From: Hyphomicrobium sp.
GTDB taxonomy: Bacteria; Pseudomonadota; Alphaproteobacteria; Rhizobiales; Hyphomicrobiaceae
Reading direction: 5' to 3'
DNA length: 64,000 nucleotides
Assembly: GCA_013141015.1 (NCBI GenBank)
Contig: JABFRT010000023.1
Coordinates: 62,001 to 126,000, forward strand
The notes under the pieces are model-generated. The model was given only the letters and a program-made list of their open reading frames with translations. It was not told the origin of the DNA and did no database searches. This document shows, one piece after another, positions 36,692 to 45,777 of the stretch (positions within the stretch are counted from its first letter, which is position 1; each line of letters begins with the position of its first letter). A program made the position numbers and the translations under genes.

Positions 36692-36902
36692 GCCCCGGGG
36701 ATGAGATTGCTCCTTTGCCAATGGCGGGCGGCATGTCCCGCATGACCGCAAGTTAACTTGCGCGCGCCGGTCTGCGCCGTATTTTTGGCCGGTTGTTCCG
36801 GCTGGTGATCGTCACACCGGGCTCATCAGTTGATGTTTTGAGCCGTTTCCGGCTAGGGTCGCGGCGCGATCCACCAAGATGCTCAGACGTAAAGGAAAGC
36901 GG

Positions 36903-38336
36903 ATGCTGAGGACACGCAAGGGCGGGCGCTCTGCCATGCGAATTGCAAAAGGGTCCGTATGCGGGTCCGCGGGCAAGTCCGCGGGATTGGCGCTGATCGC
37001 CGTGATCATCGGGGCGGCGCAGATTTCGCCGGCGGTGGCCCAGGGCCTGCCGCTCATTCGCGACAGTGAAATAGAGGCGCTGCTGACAGACTACGCCAAA
37101 CCGATTTTTCGCGCCGCTGGCCTTGGTTCAGGCCGCGTGACCGTGCGTATCGTGCGCAACGAGGCATTCAACGCCTTTGTGCTCGATGGCAGCAACGTGT
37201 TCATGCACACCGGCACACTGATGCAGTCCAATTCACCCAACGAGGTGATCGGTGTGATCGCCCACGAATCCGGGCACATCGCTGGCGGGCATATGGCAGC
37301 CTTGCGGGCGCGCATCGCCAAGGACCAAACACGCGCCCTGCTCACCCAGATTATCGGCATCGGCGCGATGATTGCGGGCGGAGTCGCAGGTGGTGATTCA
37401 GGCCGAGAAACACTGGCTGGCGGACAAGCCGTGATGCAGGGCGGCCAGGATGTGATCATGCGCGGACTGTTGTCCGAACGCCGCTCACAAGAATCAGCCG
37501 CCGATCAGGCCGGCCTTAAATACCTGAACGCGACCAAGCAATCAGGCCAAGGCATGCTGACGACGTTTGAGCGCTTTCAGCAGCAAGAATACGTGTCCGA
37601 CCAATATAAAGATCCGTTCGTGCGCAGCCACCCGGTCGCAACCGATCGCTTGGCCCGGCTGCGTGATTTGATCTCCACCAGCCCCTACATCGGACAGGCA
37701 GATCCCCCGGCCCTGCAACTGCGCCACGATCTGATGCGCGCCAAGCTCGCTGGATATCTTGATCGCCCGAGCACCGTTTTCAATCGCTATGGACCGGCCG
37801 ACAAATCGCTGCCGGCCCGATATGCGCGCGCCATCGCCCGCTTTTTCCAGGGCGGCAGCGGGGCGCTTGAAGCGTCAATTGCCGAGGTCGATGCGCTGAT
37901 CAAGGAAAACCCGGCGAATGCCTACTTCTGGGAAGTGAAGGGCGATATTCTGATGCGCTCGGGAAAAATGAAAGAGGCCGTTCCTCAATTGCGTCAGGCT
38001 TTGAAATTGGCGCCGGAAAGCCCGTTGATGCGGGTGCAGTTGGCGACCGCACTGCAAAACACCAATCAACCGGAGACGCTGAACGAATCCGTTGAACTTT
38101 TGCGTAAAGCGCTGATCGAGGATCAAAACCCGCAAGCCTTCCGGATGTTAGCGAACGCCTACTACAAGCAGGGCAAAGGCCCGGAGGCCGATGCCATGAC
38201 GGCGCAAGCCTACTTCCTTGAAGGCGACGTCAAGCAGTCGCAAATCTTCGCCCGTCGCGCCCAGCCGAAACTGCGGCAAGGCTCGCCGGAGTGGATCAAG
38301 AACGACGACATCATCAATTTCAAGCCGCAAACCTAG
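36903..38336 (+). CDS. M48 family metalloprotease with TPR region (BepA-like)
   Basis: 477 residues from ATG 36903, preceded by AAAGGAAAGC; an ATG 24 bp upstream (36879) lacks such a site, and ATG 36936 is a further option. Signal peptide (LALIAVIIGAAQISPAVAQG). Zinc motif HESGH (121-125, IGVIAHESGHIAGGH) and the third ligand in ESAADQAGLKYL. The C-terminal half is TPR-like helices (YFWEVKGDILMRSGKMKEAVPQLRQALKLAPES). This matches BepA/YfgC, a periplasmic protease-chaperone for outer-membrane protein assembly, so it may work with BamB (inference). Followed after 52 bp by a DsbA-like gene in the same direction. Confidence 0.9.
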   Translation: MLRTRKGGRSAMRIAKGSVCGSAGKSAGLALIAVIIGAAQISPAVAQGLPLIRDSEIEALLTDYAKPIFRAAGLGSGRVTVRIVRNEAFNAFVLDGSNVFMHTGTLMQSNSPNEVIGVIAHESGHIAGGHMAALRARIAKDQTRALLTQIIGIGAMIAGGVAGGDSGRETLAGGQAVMQGGQDVIMRGLLSERRSQESAADQAGLKYLNATKQSGQGMLTTFERFQQQEYVSDQYKDPFVRSHPVATDRLARLRDLISTSPYIGQADPPALQLRHDLMRAKLAGYLDRPSTVFNRYGPADKSLPARYARAIARFFQGGSGALEASIAEVDALIKENPANAYFWEVKGDILMRSGKMKEAVPQLRQALKLAPESPLMRVQLATALQNTNQPETLNESVELLRKALIEDQNPQAFRMLANAYYKQGKGPEADAMTAQAYFLEGDVKQSQIFARRAQPKLRQGSPEWIKNDDIINFKPQT

Positions 38337-38388
38337 CGGCACGCCTGCCCGACATCGCAATTCATCAAACACAAAAGAGAAACGCAAA

Positions 38389-39210
38389 ATGTCCCTTCAA
38401 ATCCGGTTTTGGTCGATGTCAGCCCGCCTCCCACTTGGCCGTGCCGCGCTATGCGCCGTTATTGCTGCAAGCGCTGCCGCAATCACGAGCCTGCCAACGG
38501 CCTCGCGCGCCGAAGGACCGGCAGCGTTTTCTGACGATCAGAAGAAGGTCATCGGCGAAATCGTCAAAGACTACCTGATGAAAAATCCCGAAGTTCTGGT
38601 CGATGTTCAAACCGCGCTTGAAGCCAAGCTCGAAAAGGAGCAGTCGGAAAAGCTCAAGTCGTTCATGGCTGACAATGCCAAGGACATTTACCGCAATCCA
38701 GAAAGCCCGGTTGCAGGAGATCCCAACGGCGACATTACGGTCGTCGAGTTCTTCGATTACAACTGCGGCTACTGCAAGCGCGGGCTGACGGAAGTGCAAA
38801 AGCTGATCAACAGCGACAAGAAAGTGCGCTTCGTGTTCAAGGAACTGCCGATCCTCTCGAAGGGCTCTGAGGAAACCGCACGCGCCGCGCTCGCTGCCAA
38901 GCGTCAGGGAAAATACTGGGAATTCCACCAGGCGATGCTCAGCATCAAGGGGCAAGCCAACGAAGCCGCATCGCTGAAAGCAGCAGAGGCGCTTTCCCTC
39001 GACATGGCCAAATTCAAGGCCGATATGGCCAGTGATGGGGTCAAAAATGAACTCGAAAGCATGAAGACGCTGGCCAAAAAAATGGGCATCAACGGCACGC
39101 CGCACTTCCTGGTTGGCGATAAGGCGATCCCTGGCGCGCCGGACGACCTGCACGTCCAGCTTGAGGAACTCGTGGCCGGTTTCCGCAAGTCGGGCTGCAA
39201 AACCTGTTAA
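38389..39210 (+). CDS. DsbA-family thiol:disulfide oxidoreductase
   Basis: 273 residues from ATG 38389. Signal peptide (AALCAVIAASAAAITSLPTASRA), an N-terminal helical extension (KKVIGEIVKDYLMKNPEVL, typical of the BdbD/ScsC-like group), then a thioredoxin fold with helical insertion: active site C126-G-Y-C129 (FFDYNCGYCKRG) and cis-Pro region NGTPHFLVGD. Periplasmic disulfide formation or isomerisation. The C-terminal GCKTC carries two more cysteines. Probably co-transcribed with the M48 gene; both serve envelope protein quality. The frame extends upstream into the M48 gene but the signal peptide marks this start. Confidence 0.88.
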   Translation: MSLQIRFWSMSARLPLGRAALCAVIAASAAAITSLPTASRAEGPAAFSDDQKKVIGEIVKDYLMKNPEVLVDVQTALEAKLEKEQSEKLKSFMADNAKDIYRNPESPVAGDPNGDITVVEFFDYNCGYCKRGLTEVQKLINSDKKVRFVFKELPILSKGSEETARAALAAKRQGKYWEFHQAMLSIKGQANEAASLKAAEALSLDMAKFKADMASDGVKNELESMKTLAKKMGINGTPHFLVGDKAIPGAPDDLHVQLEELVAGFRKSGCKTC

Positions 39211-39395
39211 GCCGCTGCGAGGCAACCGGCGCAACCAATTTTAGCGAATTTAATCAAGCCGTTAGCGGTGTCCACTGCCGCTGCCGGCTGCGCGCTGCTG
39301 CGCACTTTGCGGCGCCCGAGAAAGCTGGTAGACCCAAGGTCCTTTTCCCGTTTCGGTGGTAATCAGCGGCCGGACAACAGGACTTTCTTTGCCCG

Positions 39396-39848
39396 ATGAC
39401 ACAGCTCATCTACGTTCTCAACGGCCCGAACCTGAACATGCTGGGCCTACGTGAACCGGCGATCTATGGCCGGGACACGCTAGACGACATTAAAGCCCGC
39501 TGCGCGGCCGCAGCGAAAGCGCATGGCCTCGTCACGGATTTCCGCCAGTCGAACCTCGAGGGTGAACTGGTCGGCTGGATCCAGGAAGCCCGCGCCAAGG
39601 CCCAGGGCATCATTCTCAATGCGGGTGGATACACGCACACCTCGGTCGCCATTCTCGACGCGCTGCAAGCCGCCGAATTGCCGGTGATCGAAGTCCACCT
39701 GTCCAACATTTTCCGCCGTGACCAGTTCCGCCAGCATTCCTACATTTCGCTGGCCGCAACCGGCGTCATCTGCGGACTGGGGGCCAAGGGTTACGAATTG
39801 GCACTTGATGCGATGGCCGGGTTGCTCAAAGCCAAGACAGCGGTTTGA
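39396..39848 (+). CDS. aroQ: Type II 3-dehydroquinate dehydratase
   Basis: 150 residues, the normal size. Third step of the shikimate pathway (dehydroquinate to dehydroshikimate). Motifs [20 protein letters not shown] (catalytic Tyr in the EPAIYG loop), [35 protein letters not shown] and [19 protein letters not shown] (catalytic His) are all present. Sits 61 bp before accB; aroQ-accB-accC is a conserved alphaproteobacterial operon. Confidence 0.95.
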   Translation: MTQLIYVLNGPNLNMLGLREPAIYGRDTLDDIKARCAAAAKAHGLVTDFRQSNLEGELVGWIQEARAKAQGIILNAGGYTHTSVAILDALQAAELPVIEVHLSNIFRRDQFRQHSYISLAATGVICGLGAKGYELALDAMAGLLKAKTAV

Positions 39849-39909
39849 AGTATTAGAAAAATTGCGGCACGCGCCGCACCACGCAATCATAGATAGGGAC
39901 ATTCAAGAC

Positions 39910-40398
39910 ATGACGGCGAAGGATCAAGGGGCGAAGACAGCGAGTGCCGAGGGCCAGCTGATCCGCGAATTGGCGGAACTCCTCAACGATACCGGTCTTT
40001 CCGAAATCGAGATTGAGAAAAGCGGTCTCAAAATTCGCGTTGCCAAAAAACTCAAGGTAACGAGCGCTGTTCCAGTCCAATACGCGCCAGCACCCGTAGC
40101 GCACGCGCCCCTACATGATGCCAAGCCGCCCGCTGCACCGGCAGCGGCTGACCCCGCAAAACACCCTGGCGCCGTCAAGTCACCGATGGTCGGCACAGCC
40201 TACCGTTCGCCGGAACCTGGTGCGGCTATGTTCTGTGAGGTCGGCTCGAAAGTGAACGCGGGCGACACGCTGCTGATCATCGAAGCCATGAAGACCATGA
40301 ACCAGATCCCGGCGCCGCGTTCCGGTACAGTCACGGCCATTCTGTTCGAAAATGCCCAGCCGGTTGAATACGGCGAACCCCTGATCGTCATAGAATAA
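39910..40398 (+). CDS. accB: Biotin carboxyl carrier protein of acetyl-CoA carboxylase
   Basis: 162 residues from ATG 39910. Carries biotin between biotin carboxylase and carboxyltransferase in fatty-acid synthesis. N-terminal helical segment ([21 protein letters not shown]), A/P linker, and biotinyl domain with the modified lysine in EAMKTMN (the usual second Met is Thr here) and [12 protein letters not shown] at the end. The frame extends upstream through aroQ, but ATG 39910 is where family similarity starts. Followed after 52 bp by accC. Confidence 0.95.
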   Translation: MTAKDQGAKTASAEGQLIRELAELLNDTGLSEIEIEKSGLKIRVAKKLKVTSAVPVQYAPAPVAHAPLHDAKPPAAPAAADPAKHPGAVKSPMVGTAYRSPEPGAAMFCEVGSKVNAGDTLLIIEAMKTMNQIPAPRSGTVTAILFENAQPVEYGEPLIVIE

Positions 40399-40450
40399 TC
40401 CGCGCGCCCTCGAGCCGTCACTGAGCGAAGTACCTGGAGAGCCGCCCTCA

Positions 40451-41791
40451 ATGTTCGACAAAATTCTGATCGCCAACCGGGGAGAGATCGCGCTGCGCAT
40501 TCAGCGCGCCTGCCGGGAACTCGGCATCGCCACCGTGGCGGTTCATTCAACCGCTGACGCCGATGCCATGCACGTGCGTCTGGCTGACGAAAGCGTGTGC
40601 ATCGGCCCGCCCGCCGCGCGCGACAGCTATCTCAACATTCCGGCATTGGTGACAGCCTGCGAAATCACCGGCGCCGACGCCGTCCATCCCGGCTACGGCT
40701 TCCTGTCTGAAAATGCCCGCTTTGCCGAAATCCTCGAAGAACACAAGATTACCTTCATCGGCCCAACATCCGAACACATCCGGATCATGGGCGATAAGAT
40801 CGAGGCCAAGGAAACCGCGCGCAAGCTCGGCATTCCGTGCGTGCCGGGATCAGCTGGCGCTGTGACCAGCGAAGCCGAGGCGATGAAGGTCGCCAAGGAG
40901 ATGGGCTTTCCGGTGCTGATCAAAGCCGCAGCAGGCGGCGGCGGACGCGGCATGAAAGTCGCGACGAGTGCCGCTGATCTCGGCGTAGCACTAGCGACCG
41001 CGCGTTCGGAAGCCAAAGCCGCGTTCAACGACGATAGCGTCTATATCGAAAAATACCTGCAGAAGCCACGCCACATCGAAATTCAGGTGTTTGGAGACGG
41101 CAAAGGCAACGCTGTTCATCTTGGCGAACGTGACTGCTCGCTGCAGCGCCGCCACCAGAAGGTGCTGGAAGAAAGCCCCTCGCCCGCCCTCAACGCTGCC
41201 CAGCGCAAGAAAATCGGCGAGACCGTTGCGGCCGCAATGCGCAAGATCAAGTATCGCGGCGCTGGCACTGTCGAGTTCTTGTACGAGGACGGCGAATTCT
41301 ATTTTATTGAAATGAACACCCGTTTGCAGGTCGAACATCCGGTCACCGAAATGGTCACGGGCGTCGATCTGGTGCTGGAACAGATCCGCGTTGCCTCGGG
41401 CGCCGGCCTTAGCTTTACGCAAGAAGACATCGTGATGAACGGCCATGCCATCGAGTGCCGCATCAACGCTGAAAACGCCAAGACTTTCCGCCCCTCGCCT
41501 GGCCAAATCACCTATTGGCACCCGCCGGGCGGGCTTGGCGTGCGCGTCGACAGCGGCGTCTACCAGGGCTACCGCATCCCGCCGTATTACGATAGCTTGA
41601 TCGGCAAGCTTATTGTGACCGGCAAAACGCGCAATGACTGCCTGATGCGGCTGAGGCGAGCCCTGTCGGAATTCGTGATCGACGGCATAGAGACTACGAT
41701 TCCGCTGTTCCAGGATCTTGTGAAACAGCCTGATATCGTCAATGGTGACTATGATATTCACTGGCTCGAGAAGCATCTCGGGATGAAATAG
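40451..41791 (+). CDS. accC: Biotin carboxylase subunit of acetyl-CoA carboxylase
   Basis: 446 residues. ATP-dependent carboxylation of biotin on AccB. Start MFDKILIANRGEIALRI, ATP-grasp glycine loop KAAAGGGGRGMK, VHLGERDCSLQRRHQKVLEESPSP, and EMNTRLQVEHPVTE (metal and catalytic residues) are complete. Full family length. Third gene of aroQ-accB-accC; aat follows 62 bp downstream in the same direction. Confidence 0.97.
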   Translation: MFDKILIANRGEIALRIQRACRELGIATVAVHSTADADAMHVRLADESVCIGPPAARDSYLNIPALVTACEITGADAVHPGYGFLSENARFAEILEEHKITFIGPTSEHIRIMGDKIEAKETARKLGIPCVPGSAGAVTSEAEAMKVAKEMGFPVLIKAAAGGGGRGMKVATSAADLGVALATARSEAKAAFNDDSVYIEKYLQKPRHIEIQVFGDGKGNAVHLGERDCSLQRRHQKVLEESPSPALNAAQRKKIGETVAAAMRKIKYRGAGTVEFLYEDGEFYFIEMNTRLQVEHPVTEMVTGVDLVLEQIRVASGAGLSFTQEDIVMNGHAIECRINAENAKTFRPSPGQITYWHPPGGLGVRVDSGVYQGYRIPPYYDSLIGKLIVTGKTRNDCLMRLRRALSEFVIDGIETTIPLFQDLVKQPDIVNGDYDIHWLEKHLGMK

Positions 41792-41853
41792 GCCAAATTG
41801 TCCGGCGCGGCATTTTCCGCGCGCGTTCAAAAGTGCGGGTGTAACCTAAGACG

Positions 41854-42534
41854 ATGGCGTCGCGCGACGATCCGATGGTCGAGATCACGCCGCAGGTGTT
41901 GCTGAAGGCGTACAGCTGCGGGATCTTTCCGATGGCCGAGAGCGCGGACGACCCGGCGCTGTATTGGATCGAGCCGCAGCACCGCGGTGTGCTGCCACTC
42001 GACGGTGTTCACTTTCCCCGCCGGCTTCTGCGCACCGTGCGGACGACGCCGCTAACCGTCAAAATCGATAGCGACTATGACGGCGTCATTGATGGCTGCT
42101 CGGCGCCGCGTCCGGGCCGGACAACGACGTGGATCAACAAGCGAATCCGCAACCTTTATCGCGAGCTGTTCGAGCGTGGCGCGTGCCACACGGTTGAAGT
42201 GTGGAATGGCGGCCAGATGGTCGGCGGACTATACGGCGTCGCGCTGAAAGGCGCGTTCTTCGGCGAGAGCATGTTTTCAATCGAACGCGATGCCTCGAAA
42301 ATCGCACTCGTTCATCTGGTTGCGCGCCTGATCGCCGGCGGGTTCGTGCTGCTGGATACGCAATTCACCACCGATCATTTGAAACAATTCGGCACCATCG
42401 AGCTGGAACGTGACGATTTTCACGTTGAGCTTGAGAAGGCCCTTAGCGTCAGCGGCCGCTTCACCGCGCTGGCCGCAGACGCCAGCGGCAGCGACGTGGT
42501 GGCGCTGATTACGCGCAACGCATCACCAGCTTGA
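41854..42534 (+). CDS. aat: Leucyl/phenylalanyl-tRNA--protein transferase
   Basis: 226 residues. Adds Leu or Phe from tRNA to N-terminal Arg/Lys of proteins, marking them for ClpS/ClpAP degradation (N-degron pathway). Motifs AYSCGIFPMAE, YWIEPQHRGVLPLD, TWINKRIRNLYRELFERG, HTVEVWNGGQMVGGLYGVALKGAFFGESMFS and DTQFTTDHLKQFG are diagnostic. Cytoplasmic. A neighbour of accC in many alphaproteobacteria. Confidence 0.95.
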   Translation: MASRDDPMVEITPQVLLKAYSCGIFPMAESADDPALYWIEPQHRGVLPLDGVHFPRRLLRTVRTTPLTVKIDSDYDGVIDGCSAPRPGRTTTWINKRIRNLYRELFERGACHTVEVWNGGQMVGGLYGVALKGAFFGESMFSIERDASKIALVHLVARLIAGGFVLLDTQFTTDHLKQFGTIELERDDFHVELEKALSVSGRFTALAADASGSDVVALITRNASPA

Positions 42535-42676
42535 ATTGCAGCTGACGTGCGCGCGGGCCTTGTTACCTAAGGAACAGCGGCTGGGGCCAGATCCTGTCAG
42601 CGTTGCCACCTTCGGACAGCAAACCCGCTGGTCCGGGCGTGAGGACACCGCTTCGCGCAATTCAGGAGTACAGCTT

Positions 42677-42958
42677 ATGACATCGACATCGCACACGCTT
42701 GCCGCTGTGGCGGCGGCGATCGTGATTGCCGCCAGTGCAGGCAGCGCCATGGCCAAGGGGCGGCATGGTGGAGGGCACGGCGGTGGCCACCACTTCTCCG
42801 GCATGGGGTTTAGCGGCGGACATCACAGGCACCACCACCGCCCACACCTTTACATCTATTCGGGCGGTGGCGGCTGCGGATACTTCTATGAAAAATGGCA
42901 GTACACCGGCCGCTTTTACTGGAAGAGCAAGTACTATCAGTGCAAGGGCTGGTGGTGA
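42677..42958 (+). CDS. Small His/Gly-rich secreted protein
   Basis: 93 residues from ATG 42677, preceded by AGGAGTACAGC. Signal peptide (TLAAVAAAIVIAASAGSAMA), then a histidine- and glycine-rich segment (GRHGGGHGGGHHFSG, HHRHHHRPH) and an aromatic, cysteine-containing C-terminus (GCGYFYEKWQYTGRFYWKSKYYQCKGWW). His-rich stretch suggests metal binding (inference). One of three short exported proteins in a row (42.7-44.1 kb). Function unknown; such proteins are numerous in Bradyrhizobium-like genomes. Confidence 0.65.
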   Translation: MTSTSHTLAAVAAAIVIAASAGSAMAKGRHGGGHGGGHHFSGMGFSGGHHRHHHRPHLYIYSGGGGCGYFYEKWQYTGRFYWKSKYYQCKGWW

Positions 42959-43211
42959 GCCGTCATTGAGCGGCACGGCGCGCGGTGGCGGTTCAACACG
43001 CCTCGCGCGCTGTGGCCCGGGCAACAGTGGCTGCGTTCTGAACGGGCCTCATTAGACGCGGCGTGCAAAAAACGCTGCAATAGGCTGTTACTAAACACAT
43101 AAATAGCCGCCAAATATCCGGCTTTTTCCGTCGCCCCACTTGCCGGACCAAATGCGCGGCGCTACGACGATCAGTGTTGAGCTTTGTTTCAAGTATGCGT
43201 GGGGCATTCAC

Positions 43212-43499
43212 ATGAAAAAATTTGGACGCATTGTGATTGCGGCGGCAGCCGGTCTGTTGATTTCAGTTTCAGGCGCAGAAGCGGCCTGTAAGAAGGCCTT
43301 TTACACCGGCTCTGACCGGGATCCGATCTGGTGGGAGGGCCGCGATAACTCGCGCGCCAATTGGTCAGATAAGGTCGCCGGCCACATCGGCAAGAAATGG
43401 TCGAAATGGTCGAAAGCGCGGGACGCGAACGACACCTGCACGTGGCTGCCGACGCAGGGCGTGAATTGGTGCGTGGCGCGAGCACGGCCGTGCAAGTAA
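43212..43499 (+). CDS. Small secreted Trp-rich protein
   Basis: 95 residues from ATG 43212. Signal peptide (IVIAAAAGLLISVSGAEAAC), mature part with cysteines at the processing site, DTCTWLP, NWCVAR and the final PCK, and unusually many tryptophans (PIWWEGRD, ANWSDK, KKWSKWSKA). No domain recognised. The Trp/Cys content suggests a compact periplasmic fold. Separate from its neighbours by ~200-250 bp on each side, so perhaps its own transcription unit. Confidence 0.6.
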   Translation: MKKFGRIVIAAAAGLLISVSGAEAACKKAFYTGSDRDPIWWEGRDNSRANWSDKVAGHIGKKWSKWSKARDANDTCTWLPTQGVNWCVARARPCK

Positions 43500-43694
43500 G
43501 CGCCTGGCGGCGCTGAAATAACCGCACATTCTGAGCACACGAAAACGTGATGCCGCGGACCCTGGATTCTGCCGGGGTGCGCGAAACTGTATCCATGTTT
43601 CGCGGCTTGAACCAATGCAGCCGGGGATGCAAACTCCCGTCACCCCCGACGAGTTGTCCGGACTTTATCATCCGGCAAGCATAAGGAGTCCCGA

Positions 43695-44078
43695 ATGCAC
43701 AAAATCCTATCCGTATTTGCAGCCGTCTTGTTTGCTGCCATGTCTATGGTGACGACATCCAGCGACGCTGACGCCCGCCGCTATCGTCATGGCCACGGCG
43801 GTGCAGGTGCTGCGATCGCCGCTGCAGTGATTGGCGGCATCGTCTTGCACGGCCTTAGCCGGCGCCACCATCGCCGCCACTATTACAACTCGTACTACGA
43901 CGACGGTTACGGCTACTACGCACCGCGCCGGCGCTATTATTCATCGTCGTATTACACGCCGTACTACGGTAACAGCTTCGGCTACCGCCGCAGCTATGGC
44001 CACCGCGGTCATTCTTTCCGTGGCGGAAGTTTTATTTCGTCCGGCAGACACCACGGCCATCACGGCCGCCGCCACTGA
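43695..44078 (+). CDS. Small secreted Tyr/Arg/His-rich protein
   Basis: 127 residues; ATG 43695 follows AAGGAGTCCCGA. Signal peptide (ILSVFAAVLFAAMSMVTTSSDADA), a hydrophobic glycine/alanine segment (GAGAAIAAAVIGGIVLHG), and a C-terminal half of Y, R, H, S and G (HHRRHYYNSYYDDGYGYY, RRSYGHRGHSFRGG). Composition resembles other surface-exposed or matrix-like small rhizobial proteins; function unknown. Followed by a strong terminator at 44107-44140. Confidence 0.65.
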   Translation: MHKILSVFAAVLFAAMSMVTTSSDADARRYRHGHGGAGAAIAAAVIGGIVLHGLSRRHHRRHYYNSYYDDGYGYYAPRRRYYSSSYYTPYYGNSFGYRRSYGHRGHSFRGGSFISSGRHHGHHGRRH

Positions 44079-44106
44079 CAGGACCTACACCACGTCCAAC
44101 AGAGAA

Positions 44107-44140
44107 CCGGCGCCTCCATTGCAGAGGCGCCGGTTTTTTT
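44107..44140 (+). terminator. Rho-independent terminator
   Basis: CCGGCGCCTC (44107-44116) and GAGGCGCCGG (44124-44133) pair perfectly around a 7-nt loop, followed by seven Ts. It ends the secreted-protein gene at 43695 and reaches the guaA stop codon (TTA at 44139-44141) on the other strand. Confidence 0.93.
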
Positions 44141-45686
44141 ATTCCCACTCGATCGTACCGGGTGGCTTCGATGTCACGTCATAGACGACGCGGTTGATGC
44201 CTCGGACTTCGTTGATGATGCGGGTGGCGGCGCGGCCCAAGAAGCCCATATCGAATGGGAAGAAATCGGCCGTCATTCCGTCAACCGACGTCACTGCGCG
44301 TAAAGCCAGCACGTGATCGTAGGTGCGCCCGTCGCCCATCACGCCGACGGTGCGGACCGGCAACAGCACGGCGAACGCCTGCCAAATCGCATCGTACAAG
44401 CCGGCGTTGCGGATTTCATCGAGGTAGATCGCGTCGGCCTTGCGCAGGATGTCGAGCTTTTCGTGCGTGATTTCACCGGGAATGCGGATCGCCAAGCCTG
44501 GACCCGGAAACGGATGCCGGCCGACGAACGCGTCGGGAAGGCCAAGTTCCCGGCCAAGTGCGCGCACTTCGTCTTTGAACAATTCACGCAACGGTTCAAC
44601 CAGCTTCATGTTCATGCGCTCGGGCAATCCACCGACGTTGTGGTGCGATTTGATCGTCACCGACGGACCGCCTGTAAACGACACGCTTTCGATCACGTCG
44701 GGGTAGAGTGTGCCTTGCGCTAAGAACTCCGCGCCGCCGATTTTGCGGGCCTCCGCTTCAAAAACATCGATGAAATGCTTGCCAATGATCTTGCGCTTGG
44801 TCTCGGGGTCGGAGACGCCGGCGAGCGCGCCGAGAAACTGCTTTGACGCATCCACATGGACCAGCGGAATGTTGTAGTGGTCTCGGAACAGGCCGACGAC
44901 CTCAGTTGCCTCCGACTGCCGCATCAAACCGTGATCGACAAACACGCATGTCAGCTGATCGCCGATGGCTTCATGGATCAGCACAGCCGCAACCGCGCTA
45001 TCGACGCCACCCGACAACCCGCAGATCACGCGGCCCTTGCCGACTTGAGCGCGGATTTTGGCGATCATTTCGCGGCGGTATGCGGCCATCGTCCAATCGG
45101 ATTTCAAGCCCGCGATGCGATGCACGAAGTTTGCGAGCAACTTGGCGCCGTCTGGCGTGTGCACGACTTCCGGGTGGAATTGCACGGCATAGAAGCGGCG
45201 CTTCTCATCGGCGACGGCTGCCAGTGGCGCGTTGGGAGAGGTTGCGATCACTTCAAATCCGTCAGGCAACTGCGTGACGCGATCTCCGTGGCTCATCCAA
45301 ACCTGATGCTCGCCGCCTTTATCCCACACGCCGTCGAACAGCGGGCTCGGTGTTTGGACGCTGACGAAGGCGCGCCCGAATTCACGATGGTGACCGCTCT
45401 CGACTTTGCCGCCGAGTTGCTCGGCCATGGTCTGCTGGCCATAGCAGATACCAAGCACCGGAATGCCAGCCGTAAAGACGGCATCAGGTGCGCGCGGGCT
45501 TTGAGCTTCTGTTACAGACGCCGGACCGCCCGACAAAATCACGGCCTTCGGTTTCAACTTGGCGAAGGCTGCATTGGCGGACTGGAACGGGTGGATTTCG
45601 CAGTAGACGCCCGCTTCGCGCACACGCCGCGCGATAAGCTGCGTGACCTGGCTGCCGAAATCGATGATGAGGATGCTGTCTGACAT
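44139..45686 (-). CDS. guaA: GMP synthase (glutamine-hydrolysing)
   Basis: 515 residues. Converts XMP to GMP using glutamine. Class I amidotransferase domain with nucleophile Cys in [15 protein letters not shown] and the His/Glu in [11 protein letters not shown]-loop ATPase [13 protein letters not shown]-terminal dimerisation domain ending in KPPGTIEWE. Full length. On the same strand as guaB further along (50076-51587), with rsmB, tspO, MAPEG and an acyltransferase between. Confidence 0.97.
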   Translation of the reverse strand: MSDSILIIDFGSQVTQLIARRVREAGVYCEIHPFQSANAAFAKLKPKAVILSGGPASVTEAQSPRAPDAVFTAGIPVLGICYGQQTMAEQLGGKVESGHHREFGRAFVSVQTPSPLFDGVWDKGGEHQVWMSHGDRVTQLPDGFEVIATSPNAPLAAVADEKRRFYAVQFHPEVVHTPDGAKLLANFVHRIAGLKSDWTMAAYRREMIAKIRAQVGKGRVICGLSGGVDSAVAAVLIHEAIGDQLTCVFVDHGLMRQSEATEVVGLFRDHYNIPLVHVDASKQFLGALAGVSDPETKRKIIGKHFIDVFEAEARKIGGAEFLAQGTLYPDVIESVSFTGGPSVTIKSHHNVGGLPERMNMKLVEPLRELFKDEVRALGRELGLPDAFVGRHPFPGPGLAIRIPGEITHEKLDILRKADAIYLDEIRNAGLYDAIWQAFAVLLPVRTVGVMGDGRTYDHVLALRAVTSVDGMTADFFPFDMGFLGRAATRIINEVRGINRVVYDVTSKPPGTIEWE

Positions 45687-45777
45687 GCGGGCCCGGCCGG
45701 TTGTAGAGGACTATTCGAGTGTGCCGTGGGTAGACCATCGCAGACTGGCACCGTCAAGCGTGCGGCGTGCCGCGGCG